Positions 10,441 to 20,859 of a DNA stretch of 64,000 bases are shown here, piece by piece. The position numbers and the translations under genes are program-made. Source of the DNA: Emmonsiellopsis sp. PD_33 (taxonomy: Eukaryota > Ascomycota > Eurotiomycetes > Onygenales > Ajellomycetaceae). Position 1 is the first letter of the stretch, and every line of letters begins with the position of its first letter. A model generated the notes under the pieces. That model was not told the DNA's origin and made no database searches. It saw nothing but the letters and a program-made list of their open reading frames with translations. The stretch covers positions 62,001-126,000 of the forward strand of contig JANTQF010000032.1 in NCBI GenBank assembly GCA_032988165.1, in the 5' to 3' direction.

Positions 10441-12159
10441 AATGTTTATAGCTTCAGAGAAAATTGCTAGTATATGAGTACAGTGAGAATTTTTGAAGAA
10501 TGTAGATATATATAGGGTTGATTCTGAATCCTTTCTATCTCTTTGCAACCACAAGTTATGAGCATTCATAAAGGCTGTCTTGATAGCTGCAATGGCTTTG
10601 ACCTCTATCCTCTTTATAGCTTCTTTTTGAGCATTGATTAATTTAATCATGATATCACAGTTCTCATGTGGGGGGAGGTCAATGATATTCTTACCAAACT
10701 ATTTATAATTGATATCTTGCTGAATCATAATGTGTTTGAGAATCCATACAAATAGAAGGGCAAATCCCCTCAGTTAGGCCTCAGATGCTTCTATCATACT
10801 ATAAGTCTTCATGTAGTTACCTAGTGCAGTAGAGGTGTCCTGACTGAGCTTTTTGAACTTCTCCTGACAGGCCTGATGTAGTATGTTTGATTCCAACTAA
10901 TAATTGATTTCCAGAAGGCCCATTCAATGCTGTAAGTCATAAGGGCCTTTCTCAAATAGAGTTCTGAACATCAACCAGACATTAGGATCAGTTGGTAGTG
11001 ATTTGACATCATCATGAAGTTTCTTCTTTATTCCATTCAGAATGAAATGAAAATTGTAGATAGTTGTGCTATTCTCACCCTTCTCCAGATGAGATTCATT
11101 ATGGACTAGTAGTCCTCAGTTCCATGCAGATATTAATGTTAGGGTTTAATGCATATAGTCTATTATGTATGGTGTTGTCAGCATCATACAGTTATTAAGC
11201 TTAGTATGGGGCATGAGATCTTTAGAAATGAATGAAAGTAGATATATCTTGGCACTTGAACTGTGCTCCTTAAATCTCTTGGCTATAAAACTCTCAGAAG
11301 AGATGGAGGGCTGCACAAACAATCTTAATAGCAACTTAGAGTTAATAACATTTATGAACTCATCAACCCATACAAATAGAAGTGATAGTGAGGCTATAAT
11401 GAGAAAATAATCCCTTCTGATCCTTCACACCTTCAGCAGTGCCTTCTGATTGGTGTGTAGCTCTTAAACCATGGCATAGAGGCACCTGAAGGGCCATTGT
11501 GACTATGTTGGGCATGATATAGTAGGAGTTATGTCTTTTTGAAGATGTTTATGAGCTGTTTTGGAATTGAACTCTTGGGATTCCCTAACTGAATCATAAT
11601 TTGATGCCAGTAAGGACCTAAGAATAATATAGGTAATCTACTCAGTGGTTTTTCTAAGCTCTATCTTATTACCTAGAATGTCCCCTCCCACTTTGTTGTC
11701 CACCAACAGCATCTAGAATGCAGCAAAGGCCTGGTAGCTGAAGGGTGCCCTCTTCATATATAAAATTTACTTTTAGTTGAGGGATCTTTGTAGTTCACTA
11801 CCTTATCCTCAAATATGAAGAAGTGGGCAAATAGACTCTCATTATATTTGATGAGTTGATGGCATCTTATTATATCTACTACTTGGGAAATTAGACTAGT
11901 ATTATTGAGATTGTGTATATCATCTATTCAAGCACTATTAATATTGGTTTCTGGTTGCTCATCAGGATCTGGAATCATGATGACCTCTAGGGTGAGAGTT
12001 TTTAACATTAGACTGTCTAGGAATGTAGGTGTCTTGGGAGATGACTTGACCTGCTAACTGGGTGTTGAGGAGTCTATTGCTATTTGACTATCTTCTGTCT
12101 CACTGGCTGGATTGGCAGGGGATGTGGGTGCCTTGGGAAATGACTTAACTGATGGATTA

Positions 12160-12265
12160 TCTTTTGGAATTGAATTGTCTTTTGGGATTGGATCATCTTT
12201 TGGGATTGGATCATCTTTTGAAATTGAATTATCTATTTGAATTGAATTGTCTATTTCAATGTTGA
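12160..12265. repeat. 18-bp motif array, site 2
   Basis: Five to six units near CATCTTTTGGGATTGGAT, a relative of the motif at 10335, encoding DDPIPK-type hexads on the minus strand. Copy 2 has about eight to nine units (48965-49135). Confidence 0.75.
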
Positions 12266-12934
12266 ATAGTATAGTAAGAACAGTATCATATTTTGAGGCT
12301 TCAGTGTTGCCATCATTATCATCAAAGCTGGCTGAATGTTTGTGCTTATTGGATTTCTCCCAGATCTTAAACTGAACTGCTCACTGCTGTAATAGTATAT
12401 CTAGTTTGACTGCTCTATCTGCAAAGAAGGCTGTCTTGCATTGAGTAATCTATAAGGTTGCTTGACTGATTCTAACACCAACTGATCATTCTGAATAGTA
12501 TGAATCTATAAGAAAGACTTACTGGGCCTCTAAGTTGAAATGAATGATGCTATTACTCTTCAGCTCTTCCAGTTAGTCACTGTGGTCCTTCTTTGTAAGA
12601 TGATTGACTGGGTTCAGTTTCCTGACTATGTAAGATGCCAGATCTACTGATGTGCATATAATGAGCTAGTTGTCTTCATCCACCAGAGAGTTAATAGTGT
12701 GGAACTCTATATGTTGAACTTAGTTATCAAGCATGTTTAGTATTGGTTTGGCAGCTCTGAAATCTGAAGTATAAGTAAAGGGTGATAAAGACCCATGATT
12801 ACTACTGTAGCTGGCCATTATCATTGGTCTCTCTGATTGATATACTGATGGGGTTTGCTGTGTCAGTGGTAAGAGCTTCTAGTACTCAAGATTAGGCTCT
12901 TTAGGTTTGACTGACAGATAGATTGGTGTGGATG

Positions 12935-13045
12935 TTTTAGAATTAGATGGTGTTTTGAGATTAGATGGTGTTTTAGGATTGGATGCTGTTTTGAGATTGA
13001 ATACTATTTTGAAATTAAATGCTGTTTTAGAATTAGATAGTTACT
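12935..13045. repeat. 18-bp motif array, site 3
   Basis: Six units near GATGGTGTTTTGAGATTA at the 5' end of the large minus-strand gene, in the same orientation as sites 1 and 2. Confidence 0.75.
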
Positions 13046-13079
13046 AGTCCCTACTATATTTCTGAGTCATTATATAGAC

Positions 13080-13394
13080 TTGTTTGCTGAAGAGGTTAAT
13101 GATGGCAATCTAGTAACCACCTATAATATATCTATTATTATTGAGGGGTTCCTCTGCTCATCTAGCAGAAATATCCATTACATCCAACAGGCCTTAGCTA
13201 ATGCATTCATTAACAGTGTGAATTCTAAATTGCCTCCCATGGTCAGTGTCCTGCTTGACTGTATGGTAGTTGGAGGGTACTGTGAGCCATTAATTGAATT
13301 TAGCCTTGAGCTAGTTCAGATCCTGTACTACACAGCCTATAACTTTACTGATCACTTCATTGGATAGGGCAACCATGATGGTTTAGATGTGAAT
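13080..13394. other. Divergent promoter region, left part
   Basis: Lies immediately 5' of the minus-strand gene. The plus-strand open frame 13080-13367 (95 codons) is broken by TAG codons in copy 2, and I do not accept it as a gene. On the minus strand the stretch still has a readable frame with short gaps and could be a further 5' exon. Confidence 0.35.
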
Positions 13395-13665
13395 GTCAGA
13401 ATGAAAATGTTATAAACAGAGGATGCAGTATGACTTACTGGCTGACTTGAAGCTTCTTTACTAAAGTTGGCTTCAAAGTTGGTAGGGCAGTGATGAGAAG
13501 TTGGCAACAGGTTGGAGCTAGGTGCAAAGGTCAGAATGAAAATGTTATAAATAGAGAATACAGTATGACTTACTGGCTGAGCTTCTTTATTAAAGTTGGC
13601 TCTAAATCTCTGATGTTGGTGGTGGGGTGGTGGTGGTAAGTTGATAATAGGTCAGGCTGTTATAG
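13395..13665. repeat. 135-bp tandem duplication
   Basis: GTCAGAATGAAAATGTTATAAA occurs at 13395 and 13530, each followed by GCAGTATGACTTACTGGCTGA (second copy decayed), AAGTTGGCT and a GATGAGAAGTTGG-like end. It sits between the divergent gene heads of the unit. Confidence 0.75.
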
Positions 13666-13925
13666 TGTTGCAAGAAGTTAGTTAAAAAGCTTGTAGACTT
13701 CTCAGATGAATAATTAGGTTAAGGGCTGAACTCTAAAGCTTAAATAGGTTTAACTCTATTTATAAGGTTGGATGGAGGTGGCTGCACAATACATTATAGA
13801 CTATCACTAGACCTTTATATTCTGATAATGTTGATCTCATTATATGATTACTTGACCCTCTTCTTTCAACAATCTTGACCTCATAATGTGATCACTTAAC
13901 TCTCATTACTTTAATTTAAATGCTT
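13666..13925. other. Divergent promoter region, right part
   Basis: No coding call. Contains a short duplicated phrase: CTCATTATATGATTACTTGACCCTC at 13832 and CTCATAATGTGATCACTTAACTCTC at 13873. Confidence 0.4.
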
Positions 13926-14065
13926 TTATTAGGACCTTTTATTTGTATACTTTCATCTGCATGATTTCATTTAGAATCTCAGACACTTTCATTGAGACAC
14001 TTTCATCAGGATGCTTTCATTAGGATGCTTTCATTGAAATGCTTTCATTTAATACTTTTAATCTG
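13926..14065. repeat. 14-bp tandem array
   Basis: Units of the type CTTTCATTAGGATG repeat about eight times, upstream of the plus-strand gene that starts near 14145. The counterpart in copy 2 is at 50771-50910. Confidence 0.75.
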
Positions 14066-14081
14066 GTAATCTTACTTCAAC

Positions 14082-14140
14082 TATCTATTCAATATTAAAA
14101 CACCATCTAATATCAAAACAACATTCAATACTAAAACAAC
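14082..14140. repeat. 18-bp motif array, site 4 (reversed)
   Basis: Three units near CAATATCAAAACAACATT, the reverse complement of the motif at sites 1-3, ending just 5' of the ATG at 14148. Confidence 0.7.
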
Positions 14141-14144
14141 TTGA

Positions 14145-15340
14145 ACCATGTCAATTAATAAGGACTGCAAATACTAGCTAAATGGTCATTGCCAATTGAA
14201 TCCCTGCTTATAGCAATATGAGCCAGGGAAGAGAGGTAGTGTGCTGAGTGCATACTGTATAATATCAAAAAAAATGACACTGACTGCTAATTTCATATGA
14301 GAGAGATGTACAAATAAGGAATAACCTGTCATTTTAAACATAATCTGACCAAATATGGCTTCCTGCTGAATGATGAGGCTGATAGAGATATGCTCACTAA
14401 TACTATATAATTCACTTTAATATATTATGTGTGCACTGACTAATATTTAACAGCTATCAGGTTGAAGTGGTGATGTGGAATCTATCTTGATGATAAGCTT
14501 CTAGAGACATTTCCAGTGTTGTCTGAATGCTAATGTTATTTTCACTCTGATAAGTGATAATTACTTATTAAGCTTAATTATAGTACTTACTCAATCAGAT
14601 GATCTGACTGACATGGTGCAGAATGTATTAACCTGCTGTGGAACTAAGAAGAGATAGATTTCTTAACCTGTCAGATGATGAAGTTCAAGGATTAATCTAT
14701 CTGTGCTGGGTGCAGGTAACCTATCTGTTTTATGGTCAAGTTAAGTTGGTAGCCAGCTAATGTGGAGAAACACTGCAAAATAATTGTCATCTACCTGGAA
14801 TGATGGAGTTGTGAGCTGTGCTGAAACTTTACTGACAGTATTGAGTTATAGGAGGCTAAAGATAAGAATGAGCATTATCTCTACTGTTTCTAGAGGAATT
14901 TCTGTCACTACAAATATGAACTGCTGGGCTAGCCTGGTTGCTGATACCATTTCAGTAATGAGCAGATTCAGTGGATAGTAGAGAAGACATACAGGAATAA
15001 AAGTGATAATACTAGTAGTATTAATCTCCCTAATAGATGGAATGAGTGGGATGCTACTGGATCTAACCTTCAAGTTGTATCCCACTGACACCTGTAGCCC
15101 TCTGAGTCTACTATCATTGTCTACAATGACTATGATATATATGCACAAGTGGTAGACAACAAAAATGAGCTTAGAGATCTTATTAGCAACAAGATGATGG
15201 ACAATATGAATATTTGGGCAATTTAGAATAATGAGAATCTGACATGTGAGTAGAGGATGAAACAGATTGCAGATGTGATAGCTAACTGTGTGAGATACAA
15301 AAATAGACTTTGAAGGCACTAGATATGGTGTACAGCAGAT
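14145..15340 (+). pseudogene. Accessory gene, possible CCCH-like N-terminus
   Basis: The start ACCATGTCAA is conserved in both copies. The first residues read MSINKDCKY, a stop at a probable Trp, then LNGHCQLNPC. The Cys spacing resembles a CCCH zinc finger, but no clear final His is visible. After a middle section that needs frame changes (probable introns) one frame is coherent from about 14960 to 15320: it contains QIQWIVEKTYRNKS, NRWNEWDATGSNLQV, IIVYNDYDIYAQVVDNKNEL and MKQIADVIANCVRYKNRL, with five stops. In copy 2 the Trp codon TGG after QIQ is CAG, which implies an ancestral CGG. Function is unknown. The gene diverges from the large minus-strand gene and may share its control region. 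The minus-strand open frame 14846-15319 is a shadow. Confidence 0.5.
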
Positions 15341-15404
15341 GATGAGTATTGGATGCTTTAGATGACTACTTATCTTGATAATATTAGGATTAATTGAGGA
15401 TGTT

Positions 15405-15465
15405 TAATATCAAAATAATGTACAATATCAAAATAACATATAATATCAAAATAGAGCAGATTACA
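15405..15465. repeat. 18-bp motif array, site 5 (reversed)
   Basis: Three units of AATATCAAAATAATGTAC type just 3' of the plus-strand gene, in the same orientation as site 4. Confidence 0.65.
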
Positions 15466-15990
15466 CATGTCAGCCTAGATAATAATGAATCTTTACTTTG
15501 GGTGTGTTTTTCAATGTGCTAACAGCCAATAATAGTAGTAGCAGCTAATGATAGGACTAACAGCTGATGACTTCAACCCCTCTGTGACCTCCTCTTTAAT
15601 ATTCTCCTTTTTGCCCACAATGGTATCTCAGCTGGTTTTAATTCAATTAAATTATAGGAATCAGGCATATTCCCTCATCTGATTAACTTATAGAGATTAT
15701 GTGGATTTCTTGTCTCATTAATTGACTGATGGCTTGTAATGCTGGTAGGATTATCATTATATATATATATATATATTTGTGTCTGGCCTATTATTTAGTC
15801 ACACACATAAATAAATAATAGTTAATGACTCCAGAACAACTAGATGTCTAAATCAGCTAAAGAGACATTATCTACTAATTATAAAATATGTGTATAATAT
15901 CTGGTTTGCCATATAATATGGTTATAAAATCTTGACAGACTGTAAGTTGAGGGGTCTGCACAGGGCATAATTTAATTGATTATGTTAGCC
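15466..15990. other. Intergenic stretch with an AT dinucleotide run
   Basis: Contains (AT)n near 15757-15776 and otherwise mixed sequence conserved in copy 2 (52311-52840). No gene recognised. Confidence 0.4.
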
Positions 15991-16255
15991 CAGGCAGGCT
16001 AGTTATTAGTGCTATGTGATATTGAACATTGGCAGACCAATGTTGGCAGGTATTAGTGCCATATGATATTAAATATTGGTAGACCAATATTGGTGGTTGT
16101 TAGTACTATGTGATATTAAATATTAGTAGACTAATGTTGGTGGTTGTTACCATTATATGATATCTAATGTTAGTGGTATAATATTTGTGATTACTTGTTG
16201 GTGGTTGCTGGCAGTCCATAGAATAATCAATATTAGTAGTTGAATGTTGGTGTAG
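15990..16255. repeat. About 53-bp minisatellite with internal dyad, 4 units
   Basis: Units read GCTATGTGATATTGAACATTGGCAGACCAATGTTGG. The ATTGGCAGACCAAT core is an interrupted palindrome, so each unit could form a small hairpin. Copy 2 has about one unit fewer. Confidence 0.7.
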
Positions 16256-16299
16256 GTTATACCAAGCCTGTGATAACTTGATGAGGAATGTAAGGAAAA

Positions 16300-17010
16300 T
16301 ACTTGTATTTTAGTGTTCTTTTACTCACTATCTTTTAGTCATGTGGTGTGCTTTGGTCTCTCTGCCTCAACCTTCTCTTTTCATTTTATCCTCAATGACC
16401 TACATATTCTACCTCTTTACTGTATATATATCTTATATATCTATATTATTAGTATATTTATATCTTCTCCTACTGAGTGTCTTTTGTTGTCTTCTGGGCC
16501 CTATCTGGGCTTCAGTTCTTCTATTTTCTTGCTATCTTCAGTGGTTGTTTGGGATCCTTTCAGCATCCCTTATTATAATGCCCTTAATGATGTCCTGAGT
16601 TCTAGGCTTCCTGATGGTTTTATGGAGGCCCTGTGGTTTAGACAGGTAGATGAGACTACTTGATTGGCTGTGCTAGTACTGCCTGTCTCCATTCTGCCTA
16701 CTTATAAGTGAGTGCTGCCAGTACCTTCTGTTGCTGTGTCAGTGCTGCTGGTACAGCCTGTCTCTATGACTTTATTAGTTATGCTGGTACTGTCAGTATG
16801 GTCTGTCTCTTTCTTGTCTGATGCATTTACTCAGTTGAGGGCTGAATATGAGGCCTGTAATTACTAGATGTATGAGATGAACTGTTATTTTAGCTGTCTC
16901 ATATATTGTCTTTATTAGTTCTGATGTTCTCTGTGTGTCTGTGTGCTGCATACCCTCTCTGTGGATTCCTCTTCTTGCCAGCTACTCTGGCTAAACCCAG
17001 ACACACTGAA
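16300..17010 (+). pseudogene. Small gene B, inverted paralogue of gene A
   Basis: Homologous in reverse orientation to 3130-3750. The best frame gives a Ser/Pro-rich start, then GFSSSIFLLSSVVVWDPFS, YNALNDVLSSRLPDGFMEAL, a Val/Pro/Ser-rich tandem segment (PVSILP, PVPSVAVSVL, PVSMTLL) and TQLRAEYEACNY followed by MYEMNCYFS, which looks like a short coiled coil. The copy 2 version (53100-53810) keeps the same order with its own stops. Family unknown. Gene B has an extra DPFS...MEAL segment that gene A lacks or has lost. Confidence 0.6.
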
Positions 17011-17339
17011 CACTGAGCATATTAAGGACCAATAATATATTACTTGTAGCAGCTGTTGCAGGTACAATGTGAAATGAATACCTGATTGAATGAAGGTATA
17101 GAGTTTAGAGGAGTCTTAGGTGTAGAGTCTGAAAGAGGAGAAGATACTGACTCTACTGCAGGAGAGGCAGAGAATGAAGGACCCCAAAGAGGTATGAGTA
17201 TCTTCCTGCTGAAATAAAAGAATGATGTTAGAATCAGATTCATACAAAGTGATACTCAACAGGAAGGATAATCATTACTAATGCTTTACCAGATGGTCAA
17301 TATGTCCATATAGTTATATATTCAATTTGAAATTTGAAA
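17011..17339. other. Intergenic stretch
   Basis: Follows gene B. A short plus-strand phrase with GVLGVESERGEDTDSTAGEA (near 17110-17170) looks like the tail of a protein and may be the real 3' end of gene B. Nothing else recognised. Confidence 0.35.
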
Positions 17340-17645
17340 GCTTTTGCAAAGTGCTATATCTCTCCCCTTTTAATTTGAGTACTTTTGTGAAGTGTCATGT
17401 CCCCCCTCTTTCAACTTGAGCTTTCACAAAGCACCATGTCCCTCCCCTTTCAATTTAAGTGCTTTGACAAAGTGCCATGTCCCTCCCCTTTCAATTCAAG
17501 TGCTTTTGTGAAGTGCCATGTCCCCCTCTTTTCAACTCAAGCTTTCATAAAGTGTTATGTCCCTCCCATTTTCATTTGGATGCTTTTGCAAAGTGCTATA
17601 TCCCTCCCCTTTTAATTCAAAAGCTTTCACAAAGCTCCATATATG
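17340..17645. repeat. 41-bp minisatellite, about 7 units
   Basis: Units read CTTTTGCAAAGTGCTATATC followed by a CTCCCCTTT block, with 39-41 bp spacing. The plus strand is strongly pyrimidine-rich between AAGTG blocks. The open frames at 17397-17665 are repeat read-through. Confidence 0.75.
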
Positions 17646-18140
17646 GAAGAGGTAAAAAGTTCTAAATACCTGGCTCTTTTCTATCTCTCCCCTATCTTTT
17701 TTTTCTCTTTCCTTAGGTATCTTCTCTCTTACTAAAGATCATCAATGTTCTCCTCTCTATATCATACTGGCTATAACTATATTAAAATAAACCCTCAAAC
17801 CACCTCTCTTCCTCCCTGAAAAGAAAATCCTGTCACCTCCCTCCTCTAATATCATATTCAATACAAAAGATGTACATATAAAACTTTAACACCATAAAAT
17901 AGAGAAGTAGTAAGACTGACATAATATATAGGTCAGCATATAGGTCACCCACTAACCAGCATTGAATACTGCCTGTTGCTGGTCAGGAGCTGGCATGCTT
18001 CTATCATAACTTTCATCCTGATGCTCAGGCACTACTAGCCTGACCTGGGAGAAATGTGGTGTACATATAGAATGCAATCAAACCTGCTGACTTTATCCAT
18101 CCTGAATACTTCTATATGAATGCACTATTAGTTCAATCCT
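17646..18140. other. Pyrimidine-rich intergenic stretch
   Basis: T/C-rich from 17670 to 17850, then mixed. No gene that I can support. Conserved in copy 2 at 54446-54940. Confidence 0.35.
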
Positions 18141-18428
18141 GTGGACAACAATCTGATGTGTGATGAATTGATTTCCCCTGCCATGCCTGCTGAGTACACT
18201 GTTGACCATTCTCTATCTGTGTTTAAGTTCCTGGTCATTTTGGGGGGTGTTGTGGAAACTGCCTATGGAATAATTACCATCAATACACTATATGAGATAT
18301 ATACTGAAATAATATGTTCCAGACTTCCCCTCTGGGCTCTCCCCTGCCTCCTGCCTCCCACACTAGTAACCAGCCTGGGTCTACACCTGATAACCCCATC
18401 ATTATTGATTGAGTGGAGGGTTAGATGA
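18141..18428 (+). CDS. 95-codon open frame kept in both copies
   Basis: An open frame of the same length and end (IEWRVR) exists at 54941-55228 in copy 2, despite heavy transition damage everywhere else. It is hydrophobic and contains HSLSVFK, LGGVVETAYGIIT and SLGLHLITPSLLIEWRVR. The first codon is not a clear start and no family is recognised. Preservation could mean a real exon, or may reflect few mutable Gln/Trp/Arg codons in this frame. Low confidence that it is translated as such. Confidence 0.3.
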   Translation: MDNNLMCDELISPAMPAEYTVDHSLSVFKFLVILGGVVETAYGIITINTLYEIYTEIICSRLPLWALPCLLPPTLVTSLGLHLITPSLLIEWRVR

Positions 18429-18750
18429 TCTCCTCCCTTAGGGGGTAGGTTTGAAGGCTTTAAAATCCAGACAAACCTTGCTTTATCTCTTTTGATTGGT
18501 TTGATTGGCTTTGTTTTTGGGTGCTTGATTTTAAGGGGTAGATCTAGCTCTCTATCTAGGCTTTTTACTGTCTCTTTTCCTTCTGCTTTATATGTATGGC
18601 TGGGTTGATTTTGGGTGCTAGTTTTTCATTTTTTTAAAGGGTGGGATTAGCCAGTGGCCTTAGAATGTTACTCCTTTATTACTTTAGCTTTTCTTTTACC
18701 TATCTTTATGTCTTTATCCTTTATTCCTCTATTTGATTTATGTGACTGTG
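18429..18750. other. T-rich intergenic stretch
   Basis: Contains several TTTTGATT/TTTTGGGTG phrases that loosely resemble the 18-bp motif. No gene seen. Confidence 0.35.
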
Positions 18751-19170
18751 TTATTTGCCACCCTCCACATTAATATTAGCAGAGGTATCCCCATTGATAC
18801 TTGCATTGGCTGTGCTAATATTAGCTGGTGTGTCCCTGCCACTATCCTCATCAATGTTGATAGAGGTGTCCTCTTGGCCACTTATGTCAGCTGTGCTAAT
18901 ATTAGCCAGTGTGTCCCTACCACCATCTCCATTAATATTAGTAGAGGTGTCCTCTTGGCCACTCACATCAGCTGTGCTAATATTAGTCAGTGTGTCCCTA
19001 CTACTATCCCTATTAATGTTAGCAGAGGTGTCCCTATCACCACTACTTGTATTGGGTTACATTAATATTAGGTGGTGTGTCCCTACCTCCATCTGCATCA
19101 ATGTTGGCAGCCCAGGTGTCTGTGTTGCCACTCATGTTGGCTGTGCTAATATTAGCTCTGCCATGATCTA
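18750..19170 (-). pseudogene. 26-residue repeat array, minus orientation
   Basis: Read on the minus strand the sequence repeats about every 78 bp and encodes GRDTLANIS...ADISGQ and EDTSINI units. This is the same repeat family as the plus-strand array at 22440-23100, so the two arrays face each other across about 3.3 kb. A partner exon to the larger array, or a separate gene, is possible. Open frames on the opposite strand arise because the period is a multiple of three. Confidence 0.6.
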
Positions 19171-20210
19171 TTCCTTTAATATTGCCTGCTACCCTATTTC
19201 ATACTACTAGATGCATACACCTCTTCCCTGCTTCATTTGGGAGATTGATGCTTATCTTCTTATCTGTGTGCAAGTAAATTTTAGCATCTTTTTTTGACTA
19301 CCTGAATTAGACTAATTGGTGATGGGCCATGTCTAAGTATTCAAGCCTTTTTATTAGTGGTAGAATAGATACACTAAAATTTACTAGTATGTAGATGAGG
19401 AGATAGTCTACCATACTATTACTACCTGACACTATAACTCTTATGCCAACTCTCAACCTCTACCCCTACCTACAGTGATTTTCCCTGTCAGTGACATTCA
19501 GAATGAACAAATGTGAATGTGAATGCAATAAATAAATGAACATACAAATAGATGATCAATTAATGGTCAGGCTATCACTGATATGAATTACTTGGGAAGG
19601 GGATAACTCATGTATAGTTATGGAGCCCAGCCAGTGTCAGCATAAGATCAATTATAAAGGAAGAGATTAATTATGGGTAAACTTCAGCCATCAGCACTGA
19701 TGGTGCAGAACTGTGGGATCTAATAGATTGAGATAAATTGTGATTAACACTATTCTTATTATTTTTCAGGAGAAAACATTACTTTAGAAAAAGATTATAC
19801 TAATTATGTCTATCTTTAGTGATTCCCCCCTTTCTATCACATTCCTGCTTCAGACAGCTGTATACTAACTGTTTTTATTGTAATAGCACTGGTTTTGATT
19901 GATATGTCTTATTTTGATAAAATACCTGCTACATGCTAACTTGACTCTCATCAGTTAGTTGCTGATAGTTATTCTCTCACTTCTATTCTACTACTTAAAA
20001 ATTGCCTTGCTCCATTCTTTTCTTGCCTCCAATTATGTTGGATTCTACCTCACTGTCTGCTGAATTGGTGCACTTTTTATCCCTAGAGTCTTTCCTTTTT
20101 CTTTAAAGCTTTTGAAATCAACATCAAAAGAAGCTGTGAAGATGAGGATTAGTTGACATACAGCTTGAGATGAGTTCTGCAAGTTAGTGGTCAGGAGTAG
20201 GTTGATCTGG
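19171..20210. other. Intergenic stretch, nothing recognised
   Basis: Non-repetitive, conserved in copy 2 with transitions only. I see no protein motif, no tandem repeat and no RNA gene. Confidence 0.4.
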
Positions 20211-20214
20211 ATAG

Positions 20215-20430
20215 TATATGATTTTGATATTCAAATTTGAAGCCTGTACTAACAAGATGGTTTGAAATTAAGCCTGCAGCATGGCCTGGCAGAAATGGAC
20301 CAAAATGTAGGTAGGAGCCTATTATTGATAATTACTGTGACAATAAGGATATGAGTAAGGATAATGGTTTAAAGGAAGTTGGTGATGACATGAATGTGGA
20401 AGATAAGCCTTGCCTTCCCCTAAATAAGTA
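20215..20430 (+). pseudogene. Arg/Trp-rich exon remnant
   Basis: The frame reads RWFEIKPAAWPGRNGPKCR, a TAG, EPIIDNYCDNKDMSKDNGLK and an acidic tail ending LPLNK. At the TAG, copy 2 has CAG (57108), a direct example of CpA-to-TpA conversion creating a stop. A basic start and acidic end suggest a nucleic-acid or chromatin protein, but I do not recognise the family. Confidence 0.5.
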
Positions 20431-20859
20431 AAGATGAATTGAGTTAGGCCTGGTGAGTTATTCTCTTTATTATATTGTGCCTGTCAATGTTAATACTATT
20501 ATGAGATGGTTTCACTCATCAGTGTTGGCATGGGTCTGCTTATATTTTATGGTGTCAGTACTGAAATCAACTAATTGTTTGAGTTAGAACCCTACACCAC
20601 TGTAAAGACCATCTCTTTCAACTGGGAGCTCTTTCTTAGGTTCCCATGATGATTGGATTTTCTTGAGCTCTACTAGTAGCTGTCAAACTCTCCTTACCAC
20701 ATCTAATGTAATCAAAGACAATGTGACTGAGGAGGGTAAAGGGTGTCTTGCATGGGCTGGATCAGAGTGAAGGCCAGACAGAAGTAAAATACAAGACAAT
20801 AATCATATCCTTCTTAATGATGTTAGGGTTTTATGTGCTGAAAGGCTGTACTCTGGCTA

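Larger units (their letters stand above)
9390..13070 (-). pseudogene. Large acidic, repeat-rich accessory protein gene(s)
   Basis: The minus strand carries long coding-like stretches from 13070 down to about 9390, upstream of and collinear with the transposase. In order from the 5' end: MTQKYSRD near 13068, an 18-bp repeat region encoding SNPKTP/SNSKTS-type hexads (13040-12940), a region with KPKEPNLEYWKLLPLTQQTP, a DDPIPK hexad array (12260-12160), and an alpha-helical stretch (11300-10450) containing SLPTDPNVWLMFRTLFEKG and DIMIKLINAQKEAIKRIEV. A third hexad array (10440-10330) leads into an acidic patch, DDSDDSDEEDEKGYSDEEN (near 10290-10240). A last block reads VKGVKVKFIEKLLADLAM. It could be one gene with introns or two. 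I do not recognise the family. The low-complexity acidic segment suggests a nuclear, chromatin-associated or DNA-binding protein (inference). The equivalent gene in copy 2 is split by the 15.1-kb insertion at the position of 11276-11278. Confidence 0.55.

Noticed and set aside
13080..13367. 95-codon plus-strand gene
   Set aside because: Copy 2 carries several TAG codons in this frame, and it has no recognisable feature. The region lies at the 5' end of a minus-strand gene.
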